Positions 43,767 to 55,083 of a stretch of DNA of 64,000 bases are shown here, piece by piece (positions within the stretch are counted from its first letter, which is position 1; every line of letters begins with the position of its first letter). The position numbers and the translations under genes are program-made. Below the pieces are notes generated by a model. The model did not search any database, was not told the origin of the DNA, and worked only from the letters and a program-made list of their open reading frames with translations. The stretch is from positions 496,001 through 560,000 of the forward strand of contig NC_044600.1 of NCBI RefSeq assembly GCF_901933205.1, written 5' to 3'. The stretch is from Camarhynchus parvulus (lineage: Eukaryota; Chordata; Aves; Passeriformes; Thraupidae).

Positions 43767-43797
43767 CTGAATAAGACTTTCTTATCCCCAAAGCCAT
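43767..43797 (-). CDS. FGF13: FGF13 alternative first exon 1U (isoform B N-terminus)
   Basis: The coding part is 31 bp: ten codons plus one base, starting at ATG 43797-43795 and reading MALGIRKSYS. It ends in G before the donor gtaaga. Joined to exon 2, the split codon is GAG, giving MALGIRKSYS then EPQLKG. The known mammalian 1U peptide is MALLRKSYS, so this is a match with one extra residue and a changed middle. The short 1U isoform lacks the inactivation particle of 1S and is expected to modulate sodium channels differently. The surrounding DNA is AT-rich with no CpG island, unlike 1S. The transcription start and 5' UTR cannot be placed. The exon is too short for ordinary ORF detection; the match plus correct phase and donor support it. 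Confidence 0.87.
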
Positions 43798-46225
43798 GCT
43801 GCCTTACAGCTGCTCCTGCCCAGGCAATTGCAGTCTACATTTGGAGCAGACACACGGGGAGTAGATCAGAGAAAGTTTAAGGCACATTTAAAGTATTCTC
43901 TAAGGCATTGGCCAGAAACATCAAGCCCATACTCGTGGTATAGAGAGATCATTAATGGGCATTAGTGACAGACCATTATGACTTTCAGAATCATTAAAGA
44001 TTCATAATGTAGCTGCATTGTTCTGGCAACATCTCACCACTTCTTGGACATAGATGTACGTTTCTCCTACATGATTTACTTAAACTTATTATTTTTCAGT
44101 GTCAGATTTTGTTTTCTGCCTCCTAGAATTACAAAGAGAGGCTGTAACTGGATCCTGCAGTGCACCATGCCAGCCACAGGAGCCTGGTGCTTGGTTTATT
44201 TGATGCCCTTTCTGTAAGGCAATTTGCAACAGGAATAGCACAACAACATTCACGAGGTTGAATATGCACCATTTCTTTCTACTTTAAATAAGCTGAATTA
44301 CTGTACCACACATGTTACAAGCATAAAAACACTTGCAAGAATTAAATTTGCTAACAATTCTGAAATAATTCCCTTTTGAAATTGTTACGCTTTGTCACTG
44401 CCTTTCAGGAGAGTTCATCATTTGGTATTTGGATATAGTGAAAAATATTGCAGATATGCTACTTGGGACCAACCAAACCTGCAACTCCCAATGCAATTTT
44501 GACAAGTGAGGAAAACACTGAGATTTGTTTTTAAAGATGTACAATACTGCAAACAGTGTGCTCCAAAACATGGCTACAGTTACACTTCAGTTGTGTTAAT
44601 CAAGGGCTGGATTTAAATTTTCTCCTGCTGAACTGGACTGAGCCCCTGGTTAACCCATTTTCCTCAGTACAGTAAGTTAAGGCCATGCTCACACATTATG
44701 TCAATAATGAGATTTAGGCACTTTAGAAGCAGAGTCCGATTTTTAAGTCAAATGTCTCCAAGCGTGATTAGTTCATTGTGAAGCCATAAAATTGCAAGCA
44801 GTAGAGAGGAGCTGTTTGCAAAGGCCCTGAGTTCCCCAGGGTCAGGTTTCCAGGCCAGCCTGAGCGTGGCTGTTGCTGCCCACTTTGCTCACCCACAGCC
44901 TGCACTCACCCTCCTGTGTGCCAGGGCACAGCACCCAGCTGCCCCTGAGGAGCAGCAGCTCCTGAACTCCTCCTCACTGCCACTGGCACTGCCACTGGCA
45001 CTGTGGGGGATTGGCTGTGGCTCAGACCCCTTCCAGATGCTGGGCTTGGGTACCAAAATGAGATCTGGCAGCCAAAGCCTCCCAAGCATCTTAACATGGC
45101 AGCACTGAGGCTGTGCTGATCTAGGCCTGAAAGGGGAAGCTCACCAATTTACTACTAATAAACAATTTTCCAAAACCAATATTTTAGTGTTTACTAACAC
45201 ACACAACTGCTTGTATATTTGGAATTCACAACATGAAGTATGCAGAAACATATCACACTGTGAACTGCACAATTTTAGAATATTCCCTATTTCTTATGCC
45301 ACGATTGCTCATAATCAAGCTGTGAATAACCCTGATATCCAACTACACTGTACAATTAAAAACATCCTTAATTACTGTTGCCAGAAATGAACAGTACCTC
45401 ACAAGGAAAACTGCATTGAGGCAAGGAAAATGAAGTTGATTTGGAGACCTCTCCACTTGGAAATGGCACTGTTTTCACCAAAGGAGTAAAAAAGCCACAT
45501 GGAAGAACACAGACAAGTCCATTCCTAATGGCCTGCCGAGTTCTATTGATGCCAGGACTGACCTTGAGTCAATAGGCTTTCTGTCAAAAAAGCCGTGTCA
45601 ACTACTGACAGGCAGTCAAAAGCCCAGAGTGGCTTTGCTTACTGCCAGGCAATTACAAACAAGGTTAATCCTGCATAAATGTACTTCTTCTACTGGCAAC
45701 AGGAGATTCCCAAAGCCTACATTACCTTGTGGTGATAACTCCCTAAAACTGACATGGATCTTATTAAAATGTCATTCGGTACTCTTCAGCCTACCTCAAA
45801 AATGGTTTAAGCAGTTCAGAATCATTCTTAAGGTTTTACAGTATTATTGGAGTTGTATATTGAAAACACAAGCTGGTTCAGCTAATCCTTATCACCATCT
45901 AGTTACAGCATACTGACTTGGTTTGGTTTTAATGAATGAGAGGAAAATGCAGCTCCTGTCTGATCTCTGGTTTGTTCTGGTCCCTTTATGTCCATTGTGT
46001 TCCTCAGCCCAGGCTAGAGCCCCCTGGCATGAAGAACTCGGCTCCCCTGAGACCCTGCCTTCAGCCCAGCTCTGCTGCACCATCAGCTGCCTGGGGGAGT
46101 CACCTAAAATAACCACTTTGCAGTGAAGTAAAAGGACTACAGGCGGAGTTTGCAATAAAACCAGCCATTTTTATTCTTCTCCAATGTATCAATAAAAATC
46201 AAGCTGCTGTTAACTATGAACTGCC

Positions 46226-46325
46226 CCCAGGGACTGTCAGGGTACAAAAGCTGTCCTATAAAAGCTGCCCCAGAGCCTGTCAGGATATAAAAGCTGCCCC
46301 AGAGCCTGTCAGGGTACCAAAGCTG
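46226..46325. repeat. 29-bp tandem repeat, about 3.5 copies
   Basis: Units contain cctgtcagg(g/a)ta followed by (t/c)aaaagctgcccc. The two best-preserved copies are exactly 29 bp apart (starts near 46268 and 46297). An earlier diverged copy has lost part of the unit. Confidence 0.88.
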
Positions 46326-49300
46326 CTGAGGATGAGCTGTGCTGGCTCTGCCTGGGCTGAAGGCATTTCTGCCCACGCTGGCTGCTCCAGGGCTGTGCTG
46401 GGGTTTGTGCTGGCAGTGTTGGTAACTCAGGGGTGGTTTTGCTGTCCCTGGGCAGTGCTCACCCAGAGCCAAGGCCTTTAGTGCTGCCCAGGGAGGGGAC
46501 ACAGCCAGCACAGCTGGACAGAGACCCGGGGGATGCTCCAGCCCACACAGCCTCGTGGGCACTGGGAAAAGCTGGGGGAAGAAGGAGGAAGGGCTGGACA
46601 TTGGGAGCTGTGGTGTTTGCCTTCCCAAGTGACCATTACACATGATGGAGCCCCAGCCAAAACAACGCAGATGGAGGGAGGGGAAAAGATGGTTTGGAAA
46701 GGGCATTTATGTTTCTAACCATCTAAAGAGAAAAGCTCATATTAGCCCTCCAAAAGCGTCCCTTTAAGGCAAAAATGGATCCAAAATTGGATCAATCTGG
46801 CACAGTATTACGGGCCAGAACAGGTAATTTGGCAGATCCCGGGGGATTTATGCCCCCACGTTGCCTTGCTGGCTGTTTTGGGAACAGTGCAGCCAGAACA
46901 TTACCAAGCACTCTCCTCCCAGAGAGCACAGCCACACATTGGCACAGTGCTCCACCCTCTGTGTGTGCTCTCCACAAGACAGAAACTCTGTCTCTTTTGC
47001 ATCTGAGCCATGATGCAATTATTATTTTGCATTATCACGCAGGCTGAAATAAGGGCCAAGCACTGCCAGAGAAGCTAGCACAGACAATCCTATTTCACAG
47101 AATCCTGCTTTGTGCTTTTGAATACATCTTGTCCAGAAAAAACCAACAATCAGGCTTGACCTTACTCCCTGGGATCAAACAACAAAATCCCCAACGAGCT
47201 TGTCCGGCAGGAAGAGGCCAATTGCTCAGTCCCCACTTCTGCTGCTGCGACCAAAAGATCTCAAATGCAAACTCAGGCTGAGCAGCCCAGCACTGCTGCC
47301 TCAGCAGCCCCTGCAACACTGAACTGCAGCTGCCACAGGAACCTGCCAGGGAAATGAGCTCAAAGGGCTGCTGCCTCCTTGCAGGAGAAGGAGCAGGGAG
47401 AGCAGAGAGCTCTGGAGCCTGCTGCCCTGCACAGTCTGTGTTAGTCACCATCAGACTTTCATAAAGCTATTCAGAAATATGAATTCCAGCTCCAAAGAAA
47501 AGTGACTCGATCCAATTTTATAATTTCATGTTTCAGATTAGTGAAAATATCATATATTTGTATGGGAAAACACATTTTCCCCTCTCTTTCTGACCCTGTC
47601 ATGCAATCTAAAATCAGGAAGAAACTCATTAATTAATGAGTGAAACGATTTAACATTCTGATGCAGGGAATGTTTCAGTTTTTACTTACTAAAGGGAAGC
47701 TGAGTGAAATCAGTGCAGCAATTTTGTTCCTTGGCCTCATCTGCCACCTGGTGGAACAACCCGAGCTGGCAGAGAGCAGCACTTTATGGCATATTCCAAC
47801 CGGGAGAGGCTGCAGGAGGCAGGGAGCAGCACTGCAGCTGCCAGCACCTGTGCAGCTCATGCTTGAAAAGCGTTCTGCAGCTAAACCAACACTTCTACAC
47901 ACAGGGAAAACTTTGAGTTCTGTATTTCAGACTATGAAACTAAACAGCTGCAAACTCCCAAATGTCAGAAATGGTCCCAGCAATTTATAACATTTATGAA
48001 AACCTCCTGAGCCCGAGAGAAGCTCAGATTCAAAATCAGGACTTGCAGGCACACACAGGATTCCAAACAGAGAAGCAAAAGAGACACTTTGGTACCTGCC
48101 TGCAAGTAGCTGGAAATGCCCTGCTGGTAAGCCATAAAAATAAAGCAGGAAAGACAGAATTGGTCCAAGCCTCAGCTTCTGAAGCTATTGCACTCTGTTT
48201 GGAACAGGATGTTTATTTTACATTCTGTTCAGAGCATTTTAGCAAAGCTGCCAAACCAGGTCTACCCAAAAGTAACTCCTATGTCCTCAGTGTGAAACCC
48301 TAACCCAAAAGAGAATTGGGAGAATTGGGAACACAGAACCCATTACATTCCCCTGGCACACATTTACTGAGCTCCCTGAAGCACTTTTGGAAAAGCCCCA
48401 CTGAAAACCCCAACGAGAGAACTGCAAGGGAGCACTGGGCAGGTGTCAGGGAGGAGATGGGCAGAGCCCAGGCCAGGGTCTGGCAGTGCCACTCCCAGCT
48501 GAGCAGAGCCCAGAGACCCTGGGCTGCCAGGAGCAGGGACGCTGTGGGATGGCAGTGCCCACTGCCAGGTGCCACTGTCACCACCAGCCATGTGCACACA
48601 CTGCTCTGCTCCCAGCAGCCTGCAGGCGCCCTCTGCCAAAATCAATACACACATCAGTTCTCCTCAGTCATTTCAGTTATGATAATTAAATAAATTAGCT
48701 CCAATAAAATAATGATTTCTCTATTTACCAAAGGAAAGTAATGGGTTGAAAGTAATTTAATTTGACAAAAATTTGGGGTTGGGTTTAATCCTTCAGATTT
48801 TATTCTTAATTTCTCCTGATATTTTAAAACACTGTGAATCATTGTTACTTTATCTTCCTGTGATAACACATGATAATAAACTATTGAAAATGTGATCTAA
48901 GCCCTGGACAGAAAAGGAGGAGCAGAATTCCCTGAAGTTTTGATGAAGAAGACCCTGCACTATTTGGAAAGTCAGCCTCAAGTTCTCTGTATACATTCCA
49001 GTAAAAGCAAAACACTTTGCAAGTGGATTCAGACCACATTTACACCGAACTGGACACATTTACACCGAACACTACACTTTACACAGAACTGGAACTCTAT
49101 TTGTTGGGTATAAATGAAAAGGATTTCATCCTTGCCCCACTATCAAGACTCTCATCACCAGCCACAGATGCTAATGCCCTGAAGTTCCATGTAAGCACAA
49201 AATGGAGTATTTTTGTCCCTAAGTTCCATTCCACTGACAAGATGCTGCAGGTAGCACTACTGGAGAAGTGGGAGTGAAGATCATGGCAGAGTAAATGGGT

Positions 49301-51760
49301 TTTATGTGCCAGTACCATCCATCAGGCCCTGATCCTGGTCACTGAATGCACCACCCAGCACTGTGCTCACACCCTGGCTCGTGCTGCTCATGGGGCACCG
49401 AGCACACAGGACAGAGTTTGTTACCGGGAGATGCTCAGGATGTTCACCACAAGTAGAAGCATAAACCTCCAGCAGACAAAAGAACCATCACCACTTATTT
49501 GGCAGACATTATTTTGGCCCACTTTCCTCATTAGCTAAAACACTCCCACGATTGAAGCACTCAGAAAAATCTCAATAAAGCATTTGCCACTAGAGGAGGC
49601 TATTCCATAATTTTTTTCCAATGACACACCTGCACCACCAAAATCTCAGTGGAGTTTCTGCAAAATCACCACTCCTGTTCTCCAGCTATTCCTACTGTGC
49701 TTTCATTGGAAATCAGGAAATTCCTCAATAACTGTATGTGTACTTCTTCTTGAGCCAGAGAAAAAATAAGTTTACAAAACCCATAGAGCTCCTAACCTGG
49801 ATAATTTCTGTCTCTTTTAGCACGATAGTGTTTTTGCACCTCTACAGGCAGTGAAAGGGAAAATGCAGGTGATTAGGTTGAGGGCTTCCAGGGTCTCTGC
49901 TAATCTGCAAATACAATAATTCTAGGCAGAGAAACTTAAGGTGGGTGACTTATTAATGTGGTCCTATCATCAGCAGGTGCATCAATTTTCTTCACTATTT
50001 CCTAGCTTTTTAAAAAGTCTTTTGAGCACCTGATCCTCATCTTCAGACCATCAGGCTCCAGGTGACCAGTTTTAGGATTCATCCCCTTGAAGAACTGTGT
50101 GGTCTTGCATTATTGTTCCACATCTCAATAGGACCAAACTTTGGAAAGTCCCAATTTTCTAAGAAACAGATTTGCCCTTTCCAATCTGGCCTCGCTATAA
50201 ACTGATATTAAGGGAAACAGGCCAGGCCATTCTGTCGGACAAATCTTGATCTCATAAAACATCTGTGGTTGATGGTCAGAAATAGCTGCCCTTTCTCCAC
50301 ACACAGAACAAGCACATCCCAAAGGAGATCAGGGAGAAAGGGTTGTCCAACAATCCCATTTTTAGTTGCATCCATCACAGGCTCCAGTACTCAGTGGAAT
50401 GTTCTGTGCTGTTCATCTGGCTCCCAACTCATAAACTCCAAATCTGACTCTGTATCTTTAAACATTCCCACCTCCACTTCCTGTGTAAAGAAGCAGTTGT
50501 TTAAAAAAAAAGTAATTTAATTTAATTACAATTTTTAAATTAAGGAGCTGTGTAACTACATCCTCAATTATAGCGGAGAGAGCTCTAACTCCACATCTCA
50601 GCATCAGAGGGAGTCCTAGTCCTGTTTAATTCTCTCTGCAAAGTCAAGGAGGAAAGCTGGAAGCACGGCTTTAGTGAACAGCATCCCAGCATTCAGTCAG
50701 CAGCATCAGAAAAAGGAGCAAGAAGAAACCCCAAGAACGTATCCATGCTCTGCAGTGAACCCACAGTACACAGCAGCATCCAAGTCTGCTCCCTGTCCTC
50801 CCTGTCCTGCCAGGCAGCAGCACCCCTGCCCTGAGCTGCAGCCCTCGAGAGAAGATTCACACAGACACTCAGCTTCGGTGACCCTGAGACCCAAAAGGAC
50901 TTCTCAGCCTCTAAAGCAGCTACCTGTTACACTGGTGGGTTGGAGGAGCCCCCAGCCACGGGCAGAAGGCAGGATTCAGAGCTCTGGGCTCCGGTGGCAA
51001 TGCCTGACGCACACAGGCTCCCGGGAATCACTGGCAGGTGGCCCCGGGGACGTGCTGCTCCCCAGTGCCACAGCTGCAGCAGGGTCCTGCAGGGAGCCAG
51101 GGGGACAGCCCAGCCTGGGCACCACAGCTGCTCAGCAGGGCCTGGGCTGTACCTGGGCAGTGCTGCAGCTCAGCCAAGGCTTTGGCAGCAGCAGGTAACT
51201 CATTTAATGGGCTTGTTACCCTGCCTCAGCTCCAGCACGGTGCCTGCAAGAGATCTGTCTTTGTCAGTCACTGGAGCAGAGGTGCTCATTCAGGCGACAC
51301 TGCTAACACTTCTCTGTACCTGGAAGCAAGAAATGAATGGGGGAAATGTTGTTAACTGACCACTGATGGACATTAAGCACCACCACAGATGCCCACAGGA
51401 GTTCTAAACCAGTCATTCTGCAGCTCCTCATGCTTTTGCATCAGTCACTTGCCTGTATATCTGACTCAACACACAGTGCTGACACGTTTTCCCAACTCTT
51501 TTCAACTTTAAGCCAGAGAACTGATGAAAATAAAGGTGAAAGGCAGATTACTATTTAGCTCTTGTGATGTCAATCTAACAGTCTTCTAATAAATGAATGT
51601 CACAAAATACTTATTACCAATTTTTTAGCAGCAGGCTGTGCCTACAGGAAAGCCAGGCTTCGTTTAACTCCACAGAGGAAGAAATCTTGGGATAGAGGAG
51701 GAAGGGCTGGTTCACTCTGGACTGCCCATGGTGGCCATGTGAGGCTGTGAGAGCTGCAGC

Positions 51761-51903
51761 CCACGGGACAGGGACACTGAAAGAGACAGGGACATCCATG
51801 GGGACAGGGACAGCCACAGGGACACCCATAAGGACAAGGACACTGATAGGGACACTGACAGGGACACCCATAAGGACAAGGACACTGACAGGGACAGGCC
51901 CAC
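51761..51903. repeat. GGGACA-rich degenerate repeat with a 42-bp period
   Basis: Irregular gggacagggacac units run through the segment. A larger segment starting gacacccataaggacaag repeats 42 bp later (51821 and 51863). It is non-coding; the Thr/Gly peptides arise from the repeat. Confidence 0.85.
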
Positions 51904-54231
51904 CCAGCCACGCAGGACCCCTCTGCACCCCCAGCTGGGGGACTCTGCAGCCTGCACAGGGTGATCCATGTGCCAGTGCTGCTCCAAGGGGACACCACCT
52001 CTGCTTTCCCACCTGTGCCACTGAGATGAGATTTTCACAACCAGGCCACAGCTATCCAAGTAACTTGAGAGATAGGATAAAACATGTGTCTTTTTTATGC
52101 TCCACTCCATGTTTTGCTGTGTTCTTGCAATCAATCTATGAAGCAGCAGTGTTTGTTTTTATCCCTGGCTGCAATTAAACCTCCAGGAAACGTGATAAAC
52201 ACAACCTTCCCACAGGGATTATTACTCTGCAAGCCACTGACTAACCACCAGATGAAACACCCAACTGACACCAGCATCCATTTTTCAAAAAGCAAGACTA
52301 GGATGAACGTCTTACAGTAATAATGTTAATTACACTGGGTGGATAAATGAGAAAAACACCCAGAGAATTCAGTGAGGGCTGCTAAGATCTGAAATGCTTA
52401 AATAGCCAAGTGCAATTAAAAGACTCACTCTTTAGTCATCAGCAATTTTGCAGCTCCACTGTAGGACAGAAACACTGGAGCCAGTGCACTGTGACAAGGG
52501 AACAGATTTCTGCTGTGCTCTACAGCTGACAAGTCTGTATCTGTGGGATGTGTGACATTTAATGTGGGTTTTTTAAACAGACTTGGCAAAAGCAGACAGA
52601 TGACTGTAACAATTAGTAGCCATTTCCTAAAGCAATTATTTATCTCAGCAGACTGATGGATTTTAGATGTGACCAAGAGAATTGAAATGCCAGGAGACAA
52701 GAGGGATGCCCAGGTGTGAGGAGGACACACCTGAACAGCCAGGCTGTGTTTGTGGGGGGCTCTGGGGGTGGGACACAGCCCAGGGCCCCTGGATCTGCTC
52801 AGCCCCACTGCAGCACAGCCACCAGCCCCAAGCAGAGACCCCCTCCTCAGGAAAACTTGGGGCACCCCAGCAAAGCCCAAGGTTTCAGAGTGATTTGCAG
52901 GGACCCCCTGGCAGCGAGAGCAGGTTGTGCATGGAGGGAAGGACAGCAAGCCCTGTGTCCCAGGGGCAGAGGCTGCAGTGACATCCCAGTGCCCGGAGGG
53001 CAGGAACACTCTCCTGAGCCCAGCACTGCTGCTTTCCCAGCCCTGGCACCAGCAGCCTGCAGGGAGGGCCAAACACCCACCTCTCACAGCTGAGAAAGGT
53101 GGGTGCCACTCACCTGTGCCACTCCTGCACACACAGGACAAGGCACCTCCAGCTTGGTACACTCAAAAGAAAACTACATGTTCAGCCAGCAAACAGAGAC
53201 TGCTAACAGAGGAATCCTGTGGCCCCAGAGGTAAGTCAGAGGAGAGAACTGCTTCATCATCTCCAGTGTCACCTGCTCATTTCACTCAGCAAGTGGTGGC
53301 ATGGAAGGGAAGCAGTGGAAGTTTTACCAAATAAATGCTCCTACAGCTGTCACCAGCTTCTAGGCATCCAGATAAAAGGAGGCATTTGTTTTCAAATTGC
53401 ACATTACGGCTTGGGAGGGATGAAATGATCATCTTCATCATCAAACACTTCAATATTTGTAATATGGTAACATCCAGGAGCCACAATCAGGTCCGCAAAC
53501 TGGATCTGCCAAGGGATGGAGGCAGACATCCTGCTCCGAGCAGGTAATTAGCATTAAACTGACAAATTACTGTTTCTGCCATCAGTAACCTGATTTAAAT
53601 TGTGGATGGAAACACAAATAACAAGAGACAAAGCCCTGGATCATTCTGCACTGCTCTGCCTTTGCCTGCTGGAGTCTCACAATAAATGAATTTGCTGCAC
53701 TGGAAGAAATGGATATCTACTCTCAGCTGAAGGAGGAAGGGGTTTGTAGTTTTGCTGAGTTTCCCTGTATCCTGCCTCTTTTTAGCCTCTTTGGAGCACC
53801 CAGAGAGGCAAAGGTCTGATGGGCCAGTTCATAAGACATTTCAAAACATGGTCAGACAAAAGAATTCCGTGCAAAAAAATGCACTTTTGTCTTTTTATTT
53901 TGGCTAATTTAAGTATCTGCTAATTTAATTTTGGGTGAAATTTGGCTCTTTGTAAAGGTTGATTTTTTACTTTATTTTTTTTGAGCAGCTGCAAATGGTG
54001 CTCAGTGGGTAAATCAGAATGAAAAGTTTCAATTTACAGGCATTTTCCCCCAAGATTTCTTCTCAAATTAACATTTGACCAAAATCAGGAGGAAGTCATT
54101 AAATGTTTTGGTTTCATCCAGCCTTCTGTCTAGGTGCCCAAAATGACACAATAAACACAAATGGATATTAACATGCCCATAGTCAAGGAGGGGCTGGGGC
54201 AGGACTGTCAGGCACCTGTGGGTGGGAAAAG

Positions 54232-54607
54232 CCTGTAAATGCAGTGGCCACAATGAGCCCTGTAAATGCAATTGCCAGAATAAACCCTGTAAATGCAGGG
54301 GCCACAATGAGCCCTGTAAATGCAATTGCCAGAATAAACCCTGTAAATGCAGTGGCCACAATGAGCCCTGTAAATGCAGGGGCCACAATGAGCCCTGTAA
54401 ATGCAATTGCCAGAATAAACCCTGTAAATGCAGGGGCCACAATGAGCCCTGTAAATGCAATTGCCAGAATAAACCCTGTAAATGCAGTGGCCACAATGAG
54501 CCCTGTAAATGCAGGGGCCACAATGACCCGTAAATGCGGAGGGCGCAGCCCTGTAAATGCAATTGCCAGAATAAACCCTGTAAATGCAGTGGCCACAATG
54601 AGCCCTC
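54232..54607. repeat. 27-bp minisatellite, 14 units in three types, with a 135-bp higher-order repeat
   Basis: Every unit begins with ccctgtaaatgca. Type A continues attgccagaataaa, type B1 gtggccacaatgag and type B2 ggggccacaatgag. The order is B1 A B2 A B1 B2 A B2 A B1 B2 x A B1, where x is a shortened, altered unit near 54528. The five-unit block A-B2-A-B1-B2 occurs twice in succession (54258-54392 and 54393-54527). Because 27 is a multiple of 3, open frames with 9-residue periods result, one of them Cys/Lys-rich (CKCNCQNKP, CKCRGHNEP). These have no start context or gene support and are treated as artefacts. Confidence 0.96.
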
Positions 54608-54970
54608 TGTCACTTCCAAGGGTGGTGGCACTGGGGGCTCAGGGAAAACCCACCTGAGATGGGAAATCCTGTCTCACTTCTGGTGCTGTCAGCAGACCTG
54701 CATGGCAGGGAAACCGAGGCTGTTCCAAGAACTGCTGATTGGTGAGCAGGCTATAAACAACTGTCCCTTCCAGAAATAAGGAAGGACACAGTTCTCATTA
54801 AGCAGCAAAAATCAATAAAACATGAGAAGAGACACAGCAAAACCTTGTATTCCAGCTACCACAGCAACACCTTTTTCATCAACAGGGAGAGTGAAAATTA
54901 TCCACAGGAGTGGACAACACAGCTGCAATTACTGCTCCAGGTGAGCCCCTGCTTCATTTGCATGGTGACA

Positions 54971-55083
54971 TCCCCTCAGCCAGAATGAAATTCTGGGTGC
55001 CACCCGAGGTGCCCAGGTGTATCCCTCAGCCAGAATGAAATTCTGGGTGCCACCCGAGGTGCCCAGGTGTGTCCCTCAGCCAG
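54971..55083. repeat. 50-bp tandem duplication, two copies plus a partial
   Basis: Two nearly identical 50-bp copies (54971-55020 and 55021-55070) contain cagccagaatgaaattctgg and cacccgaggtgcccaggtgt. A 13-bp start of a third copy follows. Near-identity suggests a recent event. Confidence 0.93.

Noticed and set aside
54232..54607. CRISPR-like array
   Set aside because: The units abut with no unique spacers and the window is vertebrate DNA; it is a minisatellite.
54222..54657. Cysteine-rich repeat protein (CKCNCQNKP-type) resembling metallothionein or keratin-associated proteins
   Set aside because: The 27-bp unit forces a 9-residue period in every open frame. Alternative frames are equally open and nothing supports a gene.
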